From Desulfovermiculus sp041686195 (GTDB lineage: Bacteria; Desulfobacterota; Desulfovibrionia; Desulfovibrionales; Desulfothermaceae), in assembly GCA_041686195.1 (NCBI GenBank), contig JAWLEI010000005.1, forward strand, positions 1 to 64,000: a stretch of 64,000 nucleotides of DNA, given 5' to 3'. The notes beneath the pieces were generated by a model that worked only from the letters and a program-made list of their open reading frames with translations, had not been told where the DNA came from and did not search any database. The position numbers and the translations under genes are program-made. The first letter of the stretch is position 1. Each line of letters opens with the position of its first letter. Shown piece after piece: positions 1-8,712 of the stretch.

Positions 1-1126
1 GTTCCTTGCTCTCCCGGTCCTTGACCAGCTCCAGGCCGAGCATGGCTCCCTTGCCCCGGACTTCGCCGATGATCTCGTACTTGGACTGCATCTCTTCCAG
101 GCGAGCCCGCACTTTGTCTCCGAGCTCAGCGCCCTTTTGCAGCAGTCCGTCGGCAAACAGGACCTCCAGGACGGCCAGGGCTGCTTTGCAGGACAGGGGA
201 TTTCCGGCATAGGTCCCGCCCAGACCGCCTACATGGGGCTTGGACATAATGTCCTCCCGTCCGGTGATCGAAGACAAAGGCATGCCCCCGGCCAGGCTCT
301 TGGCCATAGTCACCACATCCGGTTCTACTCCGTCCCAATGCTCAGTAGCCAGGAACTTGCCGGTCCGGCCGGCCCCGCTCTGGACTTCATCCATGACCAG
401 GGCAATGCCGTACTTGCGGCAGATGGCCTGAAGCTTGGGGAAATACTCCGGGGGCGGGGTGATAAATCCGCCTTCGCCCTGGATGGGCTCGGCAACCACT
501 GCAGCCGTGGACTCCGGGGCCACGTAGTTCTTGAAAAAGTCTTCCAGATAATCGGCGCAGGACACCCCGCACTCTGGATACTTCAGATTGAAAGGACAGC
601 GGTAGCAGTAGGCGTAAGGCATGCGGTAGACTTCCGGAGCAAAGGGTCCGAAGTTGAACTTGTAGGGCTTGAGCTTGCTGGTCATGGTCATGGTCAGCAG
701 GGTCCGGCCGTGAAATGCGTTCTCAAAGGTGATAATGGCCGGCCGGTTTGTGGCGTAACGCACCGCCTTGACCGCGTTTTCCACTGCCTCGGCTCCGCTG
801 TTGGCAAACATGGTCTGCTTTTCAAAGCTGCCCGGAACCAGGTCGTTCAGCTTCTCGGCCAGCTCCACGTAAGAGTCGTACATGCCCACATGCCAGCAGG
901 TGTGCAAAAACTTATCGGCCTGGTCCTTGACCGCCTGCACCACTTTGGGATGTGAATGGCCCACATTGTTCACCCCGATGCCGCCGGCAAAATCCACCAG
1001 TTCGCGTCCCTCCAGGTCGGTCATGGTCGCGCCCCTGGCTTCCTTGATAAAAGCGGGCGTGATGTTGAACGGGGCCTGGGGTACGCTCTTTTGCCGCCTG
1101 TCCAGGAGCTCCTTGTTGGTACTCAT
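1..1126 (-). CDS. gabT: 4-aminobutyrate-type class III aminotransferase (partial, C-terminus beyond window)
   Basis: PLP-dependent transaminase that would move the amino group of an omega-amino acid such as GABA to a 2-oxo acid, leaving a semialdehyde. The start ATG is at 1126, with GGAGAG a few bases upstream. About 375 residues are present and the frame runs off position 1. Visible motifs are the class III entry GGIGVNNVGHSHPKV, the cofactor segment NSGAEAVENA, DEVQSGAGRTGKF, and the PLP lysine in TMAKSLAGGMP. A four-cysteine segment (YCYRCPF...CGVSC) sits mid-protein, as in many GabT-like enzymes. It is co-directional with the aldehyde oxidoreductase and TRAP genes but separated from them by about 350 bases, so common transcription is uncertain. 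The substrate is inferred from family resemblance only. Confidence 0.85.
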   Translation of the reverse strand, partial: MSTNKELLDRRQKSVPQAPFNITPAFIKEARGATMTDLEGRELVDFAGGIGVNNVGHSHPKVVQAVKDQADKFLHTCWHVGMYDSYVELAEKLNDLVPGSFEKQTMFANSGAEAVENAVKAVRYATNRPAIITFENAFHGRTLLTMTMTSKLKPYKFNFGPFAPEVYRMPYAYCYRCPFNLKYPECGVSCADYLEDFFKNYVAPESTAAVVAEPIQGEGGFITPPPEYFPKLQAICRKYGIALVMDEVQSGAGRTGKFLATEHWDGVEPDVVTMAKSLAGGMPLSSITGREDIMSKPHVGGLGGTYAGNPLSCKAALAVLEVLFADGLLQKGAELGDKVRARLEEMQSKYEIIGEVRGKGAMLGLELVKDRESKE

Positions 1127-1271
1127 TGTCACTCTCCTCCTCGTCTATTGATGATTGAAATCTTTTCATCTATTAAAAAGTGCAGTGTCACCATCTTCAT
1201 CCCCCTGCGGTTCCATCCTTGGGAGGCTGATCTTTATCCAGACTTCACACCGTGGGAGTACAAATCAGAAG

Positions 1272-1309
1272 AGGGCAGGCATTGCGCGAGGACGCGCAGC
1301 ACTGCCCCT
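1272..1309. repeat. Imperfect palindrome (REP-like)
   Basis: AGGGCAG is paired with CTGCCCCT, and an inner arm TGCGCG-AGGA-CGCGCA closes a tetraloop. It lies in the 351-base gap between the aminotransferase and the aldehyde oxidoreductase (1127-1477), which otherwise shows no gene. A related palindrome sits 70 bases away at 1381-1428. Confidence 0.6.
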
Positions 1310-1380
1310 ACAATGAGAATCCCTGTTGTCCGCCAAATTCAAAAACATCACAAGTATTGACTCAACCCACGCCCCCGCCT

Positions 1381-1428
1381 AGGGGCAACCCCGGCGTCTT
1401 CCGCCACGCGTCTGCGCGTGGTTGCCCT
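1381..1428. repeat. Second palindrome related to 1272-1309
   Basis: Outer arms AGGGGCAAC and GTTGCCCT enclose an inner hairpin CACGCG-TCTG-CGCGTG plus a bulge of about 14 bases. The layout (outer GGGGCA arm, inner CGCG arm, four-base loop) matches the palindrome at 1272-1309, which suggests two members of one repeat family. No U-run follows on either strand, so it does not look like a standard intrinsic terminator. Confidence 0.55.
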
Positions 1429-1477
1429 CTGGAATTTATGCACCACGATATTAAGGGCAAAAGAGACTCCCCAAAGC

Positions 1478-3223
1478 CTATGCCCGGGGAATCCCCTGTT
1501 CGTCCCAGCCCCGCAATTTATAGTAGTCCCGGACCATGGTCTCCAGATCCTCTTTTGTGATGCTCTTTCCATCCGGCAAAGGCTCAGCATACATGCGCTC
1601 CGGCAGACAGTCGTCGGCCGCGCTGACCCCTTCCCGCAGATTAAACCGCCGGGTCAGATCCGTGACCCGGCCCGCAACCCTGCGCAGCTCGGCCTGGTCC
1701 AGCTCAAGCCCGGTGGTCAGGGAGACGATGCTTCCCAGCTCGTCCCAGTAGAAGTCGCGGTAGAAGCGGCACAGGATGAGGCAATCGAACAGCGTGCAGC
1801 GGTCCTCGTACTCCAGAAAGAACTCGGCCTTGCCCTCAATCTGATCGGCATCCATCTGCCCGGCCAGCTCAGCCTTGTAGAAAGTGGAGCGCAAATGGCA
1901 GGCCCCCCGGTCGCTAACCGCATAGGCCAGGCCCATGCCCTTTAAGGCCCGGGGATCATACCCGGCCGGCTCCATGCCCTTGACGTGGATAGCCAGATCT
2001 TCCAGCCCTAGCTCCCGGCTGGCCGGGACAACGCCCTGACCCAGCGTCTTGCCCAGCCCCTGGCCTTCGGCCATCTCATAGAGCAGGGCCTCCACATGAT
2101 CCGGATTTCCGTATTCAACATCAGCCTGCAGCCGGCCCCTGGCCACGCCTTCCATGGCCAGGGCCACCATGTTTCCGGCACTGATGGTATCCAGGCCCAA
2201 CTTGTCGCACAGGTCGTTGAAATAGGCGATGTCCTGAATGGAGTTAATGCAGCACAGCCCGCCAAAGGCATAGATGGTTTCATATTCCGGCCCTTCCACC
2301 ACCAATCCCTCACGCCGGCCCTGGGTCACTTTCAAATGCTTGCCGCAGGCCATGAAACAGGTGGTACAGGCCCTGGGCTTGACCTCGCACTGGCTGTTCA
2401 TGGCCTCGGCATTGATCTTTTCCCAGTCTTCATACCTGCCTTCGGACCAGTAGCGGGTGGGGAAGCCCCCGGCCGTGTTCAGCATGGCCACCATCATGGG
2501 GGTGCCGAAATTCTTATAGGCAGCTGTGGCTTTGTGATCCTTGCATGCGGCCAGGATCTCCTTGGCCTTGGCTTTTAAACCCTCGGGATCGGCTACCGGC
2601 CGCCTCTGACTGCCGTGAAAGGCAATCCCCTTGATCTTTTTGGATCCCAGCACAGCCCCCATGCCGCAGCGGCCGGCCGAACGCCAGTAATCGTTCTCCA
2701 CCACGGCAAAGCGGACCAGGTTCTCTCCAGCCGGGCCGATGACCAGGACCGCAGCCTGATCGCCCACCTTGGACTTGATGGCGTCTTCAGTCGCATATGC
2801 ATCCAGACCCCAGAGCTCGGATGCATCGTGGATCTCGACTTTGGCATCCGAAACCTCGATCCACACCGGATTCTCCGCAGCTCCTACGATGTCCACAGCA
2901 TCATAGCCGGTCCGACTCATGGGCACCGCCGCCTTGCCCCCGGAATAAGACTCGCCAAAGACACCGGTCAGCGGAGACTTGGTGAACATTCCATAGCGCA
3001 CTGATCCCCATACAGGGGTATCTGTGGCTGGTCCCAGGGCAAACAAAAGATGATTCTCAGCAGACAAAGGATCCACTCCTGTCGGATTGCGCTCCAGAAG
3101 CAGGTGGGCAGCCAGCCCCTTGCCCCCCAGGGTGCTCTGCAGGACTTCTTCATCCAGGGCCTCCTGGTGCACATTCCCAGTGCCTACATCAATCGTCAGC
3201 ATACGTTGAAAAAATCCGTGCAT
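1478..3223 (-). CDS. aor: Aldehyde ferredoxin oxidoreductase family protein (tungstopterin enzyme)
   Basis: Would oxidise an aldehyde to a carboxylic acid with ferredoxin as electron acceptor, using a bis-pterin tungsten or molybdenum cofactor and one 4Fe-4S cluster in the cytoplasm. It has 581 residues, typical for the family. The cluster ligands are visible: C286-x2-C289-x3-C293 and a distant C485 in a D-x4-C context. The N-terminal pterin-binding domain with YSGGK is present. The start at 3223 is chosen because AAGGAG lies six bases upstream; a longer in-frame start has no such site. It begins 14 bases after dctM and shares its operon. The aldehyde substrate cannot be read from sequence; pairing with a TRAP importer and a transaminase suggests catabolism of an imported acid or amino acid (inference). 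Confidence 0.9.
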   Translation of the reverse strand: MHGFFQRMLTIDVGTGNVHQEALDEEVLQSTLGGKGLAAHLLLERNPTGVDPLSAENHLLFALGPATDTPVWGSVRYGMFTKSPLTGVFGESYSGGKAAVPMSRTGYDAVDIVGAAENPVWIEVSDAKVEIHDASELWGLDAYATEDAIKSKVGDQAAVLVIGPAGENLVRFAVVENDYWRSAGRCGMGAVLGSKKIKGIAFHGSQRRPVADPEGLKAKAKEILAACKDHKATAAYKNFGTPMMVAMLNTAGGFPTRYWSEGRYEDWEKINAEAMNSQCEVKPRACTTCFMACGKHLKVTQGRREGLVVEGPEYETIYAFGGLCCINSIQDIAYFNDLCDKLGLDTISAGNMVALAMEGVARGRLQADVEYGNPDHVEALLYEMAEGQGLGKTLGQGVVPASRELGLEDLAIHVKGMEPAGYDPRALKGMGLAYAVSDRGACHLRSTFYKAELAGQMDADQIEGKAEFFLEYEDRCTLFDCLILCRFYRDFYWDELGSIVSLTTGLELDQAELRRVAGRVTDLTRRFNLREGVSAADDCLPERMYAEPLPDGKSITKEDLETMVRDYYKLRGWDEQGIPRA

Positions 3224-3237
3224 AACCCGCTCCTTTC

Positions 3238-4551
3238 TTAATTCATCATTGACGGCAGCCACAAGGCGATTTGGGGAAAGAGCATGACAATGATCAGCCC
3301 AATGGCCTGCAAAACGACAAAGGGCCCCACCGACTTGTAGATGTCACCCATACTGATCTCCGGCGGGACCACACCTTTCATGTAAAAAAGAACAAAGCCA
3401 AAGGGCGGGGTCAAATAGGCCATTTGCATGTTGAGAATAAACAGGATGCCGTACCACAACGGGTCAAAACCCAGACTGGTTACAATGGGGACATAAATGG
3501 GAGCGGTGATCATGATGATGGGCAGATCGTCCATGAGCATGCCCATGATGAACAGACTGAGCATCATGCCGATAATGACCATCCAGGGGTTAAGCCCAAA
3601 GGATTCAATCACTCCGGTCAAAAAAGCAGGCAGCGCTAGGGTGTTCACCACTGTTGAAAAGGCCAGGCAGCCGATGATGATCCACAAAACCATGCTTCCT
3701 AGCCTGGCTGTACGATAGATTGAACTGCTAAAGACTTCCCAGGTCAGCTTTCCCTGCACAGCCACAATCACGAATGTGGCCAGGGCCCCGATGGCCGAGG
3801 CCTCGGTGGGAGTGGCCAAACCCAGGAAAATAGTGCCCATAATGGAGAGTATGAGCAAAAATGGCAGGATAAGGTTTTTTAAGGCCAGGAATTTCTCAGA
3901 CCAGCTGGCCCGTTCTTCTTTGGGGATGGCCGGGCACAGCTCGGGTTGGAGATAACTGCGGACAATGATATACACAATATACAAACCCGCAAAAAGCATC
4001 CCTGGCAAAACTCCGCCCAGAAACATCTTGCCCACCGAGATTCCGGTCACGGAACAATAGACGATCATGGTCACACTGGGCGGGATGAGAAAGCCCAGGG
4101 CCCCGCCGCCGGAGATACAGCCAATGGCTATCTGCCGGCTGTAGCCCCGTTTAAGCATGGCCGGCAGGGCAATGAGGCCCATGGTCACCGTGGCCGCGCC
4201 CACAATGCCCACAATAGCGGCAATGACCACGCACACAAAGACCGTTCCCACAGCCAGGCCACCGCGCATAGCGCCAAGCCATTTATAGATGAACTCGAAC
4301 ATATCGTCGGCAATCCCGGACTTGTCCAAGAGATTGCCAATCATGATAAAAAGCGGGATGGCGATCAATATGGGGTCTTTCATCTGCGAATATATGCCGT
4401 TGGGCAAGATCTGCAGCTTGGCTGGACCAAGGAGGGCATACAAAAAGGCTATGCCCACAGTACCCAAAACAAAGGCCACCGGGGTACCAAAGGCAAAAAA
4501 TAGGACCATGAGGCACAAAAACATCAAAAGAACGATGAGGGCAGGACTCAT
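3238..4551 (-). CDS. dctM: TRAP transporter large permease subunit (DctM family)
   Basis: The 437-residue integral membrane subunit of a tripartite ATP-independent periplasmic transporter, which forms the Na+-coupled translocation path for a carboxylate-type solute. The protein is almost entirely hydrophobic, with about twelve membrane segments and the glycine-rich family stretches (CISGGGALGFLIPPS, GLATPTEASAIG, TPPFGFVLFYMKG). Its start overlaps the stop of dctQ by four bases (ATGA), which indicates translational coupling. The aldehyde oxidoreductase gene follows 14 bases downstream. Confidence 0.95.
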   Translation of the reverse strand: MSPALIVLLMFLCLMVLFFAFGTPVAFVLGTVGIAFLYALLGPAKLQILPNGIYSQMKDPILIAIPLFIMIGNLLDKSGIADDMFEFIYKWLGAMRGGLAVGTVFVCVVIAAIVGIVGAATVTMGLIALPAMLKRGYSRQIAIGCISGGGALGFLIPPSVTMIVYCSVTGISVGKMFLGGVLPGMLFAGLYIVYIIVRSYLQPELCPAIPKEERASWSEKFLALKNLILPFLLILSIMGTIFLGLATPTEASAIGALATFVIVAVQGKLTWEVFSSSIYRTARLGSMVLWIIIGCLAFSTVVNTLALPAFLTGVIESFGLNPWMVIIGMMLSLFIMGMLMDDLPIIMITAPIYVPIVTSLGFDPLWYGILFILNMQMAYLTPPFGFVLFYMKGVVPPEISMGDIYKSVGPFVVLQAIGLIIVMLFPQIALWLPSMMN

Positions 4552-5057
4552 TTGGAATCACTCTCCTTTATTTTCAACGCGCTTTCGCAAATATTGGACA
4601 GGGACTGCAAGATAAACAGAACAGCACAGATAGGTATCGCTATCTTCCCTGGCCACAAAGGAGGCCCCCAAGCGGTATGTGAAGTCTGGTGACTTACTAT
4701 TGAATACAATGCATATTTCCAACCCGTATACAAGACAACGCTAAAGAAAAATATGGCAATAAAGTTACTGAATATATCTGCAATATTTTTTTTCTTTTGC
4801 GAATATTTGGAATATAAAATATCAACATATACATGCTCTCTAGTTACTAGTAGCCATGGACCAGTCAAAGCAAGATAATAAATCAAAAAGTATCCAGACA
4901 ACTCATGAGCCCATATCGTTGGAGAATTAAAAAAATATCTGGCCACAACTTCAATACTCAGTATGCACATAAATACAATCAGGGAATATGAAGATGCCTT
5001 GCCCAAGAATATATTCATTGAGGCTATAAAATGTATAATCTTTTTAAGAGTTATCAT
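4548..5057 (-). CDS. dctQ: TRAP transporter small permease subunit (DctQ family)
   Basis: The 169-residue four-helix membrane subunit that partners DctM. Hydrophobic segments are visible near residues 20-40, 50-70, 90-115 and 130-155, and the family hallmark region SPTIWAHELSGYFLIYYLALTG is intact. An AAGG box lies upstream of the ATG at 5057. The gene and its upstream spacer are clearly more AT-rich than dctM and dctP on either side, with many lysine AAA and isoleucine ATA codons, which hints at separate ancestry or relaxed codon selection. Confidence 0.92.
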   Translation of the reverse strand: MITLKKIIHFIASMNIFLGKASSYSLIVFMCILSIEVVARYFFNSPTIWAHELSGYFLIYYLALTGPWLLVTREHVYVDILYSKYSQKKKNIADIFSNFIAIFFFSVVLYTGWKYALYSIVSHQTSHTAWGPPLWPGKIAIPICAVLFILQSLSNICESALKIKESDSK

Positions 5058-5228
5058 AAGGTGCCTTTTCCTTAACCTTCAATCGTATTTACCATACACT
5101 TTTAAAGTAAGTCTAATCCTTGTGGAAACAAGAAATCTGATTGTGCCTTCTCACTCGGCCAGCACACTTTTTTGACCGGAATAAGTAGAGCAGGGAACAT
5201 CCGTCCAACAATTTGATATGCAATGAGA

Positions 5229-5259
5229 TCAAGGGAGGCCCCAGAGGGACCGCCCTTGA
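5229..5259 (-). terminator. Intercistronic hairpin between dctP and dctQ (processing or attenuation)
   Basis: TCAAGGG and CCCTTGA form perfect outer arms. They continue inward as GG/CC and CCC/GGG steps with two mismatched or wobble positions, closed by a three-base loop. It lies 43 bases past the dctP stop. No U-run follows, so full termination is unlikely. A stem here is typical of binding-protein transporters, where it protects the abundant binding-protein mRNA from decay. Confidence 0.6.
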
Positions 5260-5301
5260 ATGATGCCAATTTTTCCTGTCCAATAAAGACCTGAGATACA
5301 C

Positions 5302-6339
5302 TTAATCCACTGAATAACCTTCCTCAGCCAGATCTTTCTTGACCAGGTCAATATACTCGGCTGTGGCCTCGTCCTCCTCGGCAATACTATCCCAGACCTT
5401 GTAGGAAGTTTCACGGATTTCCTGCATGGTTTCATCCGACAAGACCACATGTTTGGCCCCTGCTTCTTCCATTTCCTGAGTTGCGGTCTTGGTCATGCCC
5501 ATGAACATGCGGGTAAAATGTAGGGCCGCCTTTTGGGCCGCGACCTCAAAGGCGACCTGCATCTTTTCGGGCATGGCCTCCCACTGGTCCATGTTGACAA
5601 GGATTTCAAGTGTCTGGGCGCTGGAGAAATCCGGTTCAACCATGTATTCGGCTACCTCCTGCAGATTCTGCAGATAGTTTTCGGCATGGCTCCCACTGAC
5701 AGTGGCATCAATAGTCCCCCGGGACATGGCCTGATAAATCTCCGCAAAAGGGATAAAGGTGGTTCCAACCCCTAACTCTTTCAACATCTTGGCCATAGTC
5801 CCTGAGGCTCGAACTTTAAGTTCCTTGATATCATCCAGATCTTTTACTTCCTTTTTGGACATCATGGCATAACCAGGCCAAACCGCGGGAGCAAGGTAAT
5901 GCACATTCTTCGTTGCGTATTGCTCGCGCAGAAAATCCAGGGCTCCATCCTCATAATAAAAATTGTACATCTCCCACACATCCCTGGGATCTCCGGGCAG
6001 GGCGAAACTTGCAGCACCGACCGGCAGATCCCCGCCATGATAGGTCCCGTAGGTGATGGCCATGTCTACAGAACCGTCTCCGGTTCCGGTTAATGTCTGC
6101 TCGGATCCGAGCATTGCCCCAGGCGGGACCTGATTAATAGTCAACTTGCCATCAGTCATGACCTCCAAGTCCTTGGCCATTTGCTTGATGACAATATACC
6201 CAGGATGGTCCATGGCATTGACGTTCTGACAGGTAAGCTTAAACGATTTTTCGGCCTGGGCCGGAGTGGCTGCCAGGGCAATCAGCCCAGCGGCCAATAC
6301 AACCATCCACAACTTGGCACTCATTTTTCCTCTTGTCAT
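5302..6339 (-). CDS. dctP: TRAP transporter periplasmic substrate-binding protein (DctP family)
   Basis: Periplasmic receptor that captures the solute and delivers it to DctQM; 345 residues. The start at 6339 is supported by GAGGAGG five bases upstream; an earlier in-frame ATG lacks one. A Sec signal peptide ends at TPAQA (residue about 29). The family pattern is visible: the N-terminal strand SFKLTCQN, LKVRASGTMAKMLKELG carrying the carboxylate-binding arginine, and the DATVSGSHAENYL region. It is the first gene of the operon, 160 bases below a sigma-54 promoter, and a stem-loop separates it from dctQ. Confidence 0.93.
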   Translation of the reverse strand: MTRGKMSAKLWMVVLAAGLIALAATPAQAEKSFKLTCQNVNAMDHPGYIVIKQMAKDLEVMTDGKLTINQVPPGAMLGSEQTLTGTGDGSVDMAITYGTYHGGDLPVGAASFALPGDPRDVWEMYNFYYEDGALDFLREQYATKNVHYLAPAVWPGYAMMSKKEVKDLDDIKELKVRASGTMAKMLKELGVGTTFIPFAEIYQAMSRGTIDATVSGSHAENYLQNLQEVAEYMVEPDFSSAQTLEILVNMDQWEAMPEKMQVAFEVAAQKAALHFTRMFMGMTKTATQEMEEAGAKHVVLSDETMQEIRETSYKVWDSIAEEDEATAEYIDLVKKDLAEEGYSVD

Positions 6340-6510
6340 CGTAACCTCCTCAAACATGTCACATGGTGTATGTTTCAAGAGATTGCAAACCTTGATCTGC
6401 AACCTCATTCCTCACTTTGCTGCATTTAATACGGATATGGAAAAAGCTGTGGACTGCTCCCGAAGCAGTCTGCATTGCGGCCAAACAAGTTTTTCCAAAC
6501 AGACACTGTT

Positions 6511-6526
6511 AGCAATGGCTGTGCCA
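6511..6526 (-). promoter_or_regulatory. Sigma-54 promoter for the dctPQM-aor operon
   Basis: Read on the minus strand, the site is TGGCAC-AGCCA-TTGCT, an exact match to the sigma-54 consensus TGGCAC-N5-TTGCW with correct -24/-12 spacing. Transcription would start near 6499, leaving a leader of about 160 bases before dctP. The adjacent gene encodes a sigma-54 activator with a GAFTGA loop, which supports the assignment. Confidence 0.88.
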
Positions 6527-6729
6527 TAGGGTCTCTTCTCCAGGCAGGTCCAGAGTATTGGTCCGGCAAAACCCTTGCTGACTCTGGCTCAAGACCAGGA
6601 AAAAGAACAGGGAATGCCTGGCTTTTTGATCTGGGCCGCACCCCTATCTTCGACAGCACATTTTGCATATTTGCATTTCATTTTTGTTTTTTTATGTCTT
6701 GACCCTGGAATGCGCAGGCTTTTTCTGTT

Positions 6730-6767
6730 TATGCTTTCATGCATATTTTATGCTTTCATGCATATTT
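6730..6767. promoter_or_regulatory. Two tandem palindromes: candidate upstream activator sites
   Basis: Two identical 19-base units sit back to back (6730-6748 and 6749-6767). Each holds the inverted repeat TATGC-TTTCAT-GCATA. They lie about 205-255 bases upstream of the sigma-54 promoter, the expected position for an enhancer-binding protein, and just past the end of the activator gene. The 19-base period puts both sites on nearly the same helix face. A looser TGCA-N4-TGCA motif sits at about 6663-6675. Confidence 0.6.
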
Positions 6768-6788
6768 CTAGGCGCAGCTTTTTATAAC

Positions 6789-8594
6789 TTACTGATCTCC
6801 TTCATGGTTTTTAAGCAAACCATACTTTCGCAGTTTGCGGGCCACGGTTGACTGCTGCACGCCCAGGGCCCTGGCCATCTCCTCCTGGGTGGAGTACATA
6901 TCCCTGGCTTTGCGCATCAACTCCATTTCCAGCCGCTCAACCTCATCACGCAGGGATGTACTCCCGTCCCATCCGGCAGCCAAAGTGGCTTTCACTTGCA
7001 CGCTCTCTCGCAACCGCGAGGGAAGATCAGCATATTCAATGCTCTTTCCCCGGCAGGTGATCACCAGGCGCTCACACAGGTTGATAAGCTCCCGCACATT
7101 TCCGGGGTAGTGATAATCCAATAAGGCATTCAGGGCCTGCGGGCTGAGGCGTGGCAAGGAGTCCACGTCCATTTTCGCGGCAAAATGGCGAATATAATGC
7201 TGGATCAGGGGGAAGATGCACTCTTTGCGTTCCCGCAACGGAGGAAGATACATGGGGATGACGTTGAGCCGATAAAACAGGTCGGATCGAAAGCTTTTCG
7301 CATCGACCAGAGCGGATAAATCCTTATTACTGGCCGCAACAATCCGCACATCCAAGTGCTTGCTCTCTGTACTCCCCACCCGGGTAATGCACGAATCTTC
7401 AAGAAAATGAAGGAGCTTCACCTGGGCTGAGGTTGGAAGATCGCTGATTTCATCCAAAAACAAGGTCCCGGTATGCGCCAGCTCAAACTTCCCGCTCTTG
7501 CCTCTTTCTCCAGCTCCGGTAAAAGCCCCCCGCACATATCCGAAAAGCTCTGACTCGAGCAGAGTCTCAGGGATCGATCCGCAATTTATCTTGATAAAAG
7601 GGCCCATCGCTCGCTGAGAGTTGTCATGAATAAACTTGGCCAACAGCCCCTTTCCGGCTCCTGTCTCCCCGATAATCAAGGCTGTGGAATCGGTAGGGGC
7701 CACTTTTTGGGCCTGCAAAAAGACTTTGGCCATATTCTCGCTCTTGATAATAACATGCTTGTCTATGGAATTGAGACACTGGAATTCCTCCAGCTGACTC
7801 TGCAGCTCCTGGTGCATGCTTTTGTGCTCTTCGAGCTCGTTCTGCAAAGAGTAGAGCTCACTCACATCCCGTTCATTGACCACAACCCGAAACAGCTTGC
7901 CGTCATTGGTCAGCACCGGGCTGCCGCTGACCAAAAGCCTCCGCCCATCTCTGGTGGTCTGGAGCAAGCTGGCACTCTCCCTGCCGGATATGATCTTCAG
8001 GGTTACCGAGGAGTCAATCAGGCCCATGTCGATGATTTCCTGCATATTGCGGCCGATGACATCTTCGGCCCGGATATTGTTCAACCGTTCCGAAGCCTTA
8101 TTAATACGCAGCACAGTTGCTTCCTGATCGCAGACCCAGATGCCGTCTGAGGAAGAATTGATGATTCCTTCCAGCTCCTGGAAAATGTGATGATAGTAAT
8201 TGACCCCTTCCAGAGCCTCTTCCAGCTCTGTAGTGTCTTCAATGACACAGAGCATGCCCAGAAAACGGCGTTTCCAGTACAAAGAATTCAACTTGGCAAA
8301 ATAGGTGAAGCCATCGGTCTGAAAGGTCACCCGAACCTTGTCCTTCTGGCCGCTGAGGGCAGGATGAACCTTAAGCCACAGCTCAGGCAAAGACTGCCGC
8401 AGCTCACTGCCCGGAGTAACCCCCAAATCGGCCTGAGCCAGTTGGTTGGAAAAAAGGACCCGGCCATGCTTATCCAAAAGAAAAACCCCATTGGGTGAGG
8501 CATTGACCAAAGCATAGCTGAGCACCCGCCAATCCATCTGTCTCTGGTCTTGTCCAACACCTTTCCAATGCTCTTCCAATAAAGACAGGGACAT
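6789..8594 (-). CDS. Sigma-54-dependent enhancer-binding regulator (PAS-PAS-AAA+-Fis)
   Basis: Transcriptional activator of 601 residues that would open sigma-54 RNA polymerase complexes. Two PAS-like sensor domains cover about residues 22-125 and 140-245, followed by a short coiled coil. The AAA+ domain follows with Walker A GETGAGKG (309-316), the sigma-54 contact loop GAFTGA (356-361) and Walker B GTLFLDEISDL. A Fis-type helix-turn-helix (TQEEMARALGVQQSTVARKL) ends the protein. There is no receiver domain, so sensing is probably by the PAS domains. The start at 8594 is chosen for GGAAGGA upstream; the frame stays open for 35 more codons without a ribosome site. It lies immediately upstream of the TRAP-aor operon in the same direction and is its likely regulator. 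Confidence 0.92.
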   Translation of the reverse strand: MSLSLLEEHWKGVGQDQRQMDWRVLSYALVNASPNGVFLLDKHGRVLFSNQLAQADLGVTPGSELRQSLPELWLKVHPALSGQKDKVRVTFQTDGFTYFAKLNSLYWKRRFLGMLCVIEDTTELEEALEGVNYYHHIFQELEGIINSSSDGIWVCDQEATVLRINKASERLNNIRAEDVIGRNMQEIIDMGLIDSSVTLKIISGRESASLLQTTRDGRRLLVSGSPVLTNDGKLFRVVVNERDVSELYSLQNELEEHKSMHQELQSQLEEFQCLNSIDKHVIIKSENMAKVFLQAQKVAPTDSTALIIGETGAGKGLLAKFIHDNSQRAMGPFIKINCGSIPETLLESELFGYVRGAFTGAGERGKSGKFELAHTGTLFLDEISDLPTSAQVKLLHFLEDSCITRVGSTESKHLDVRIVAASNKDLSALVDAKSFRSDLFYRLNVIPMYLPPLRERKECIFPLIQHYIRHFAAKMDVDSLPRLSPQALNALLDYHYPGNVRELINLCERLVITCRGKSIEYADLPSRLRESVQVKATLAAGWDGSTSLRDEVERLEMELMRKARDMYSTQEEMARALGVQQSTVARKLRKYGLLKNHEGDQ

Positions 8595-8712
8595 AAAAAT
8601 TCCTTCCCCGAAAAAAGTATGACTGACTTCAACTCCCAGCTTAAAAAAGAGCAGCCCGCATTCTTCACAGCTGCAAGATCCCGAAATCTGCGCAACCAAC
8701 CAATAAACTCAG

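Noticed and set aside
1273..1288. A GG-N10-GC pattern resembling a sigma-54 promoter on the plus strand
   Set aside because: It is part of the palindrome at 1272-1309, lacks TGGCAC and TTGC, and points into the 3' end of the aldehyde oxidoreductase gene.
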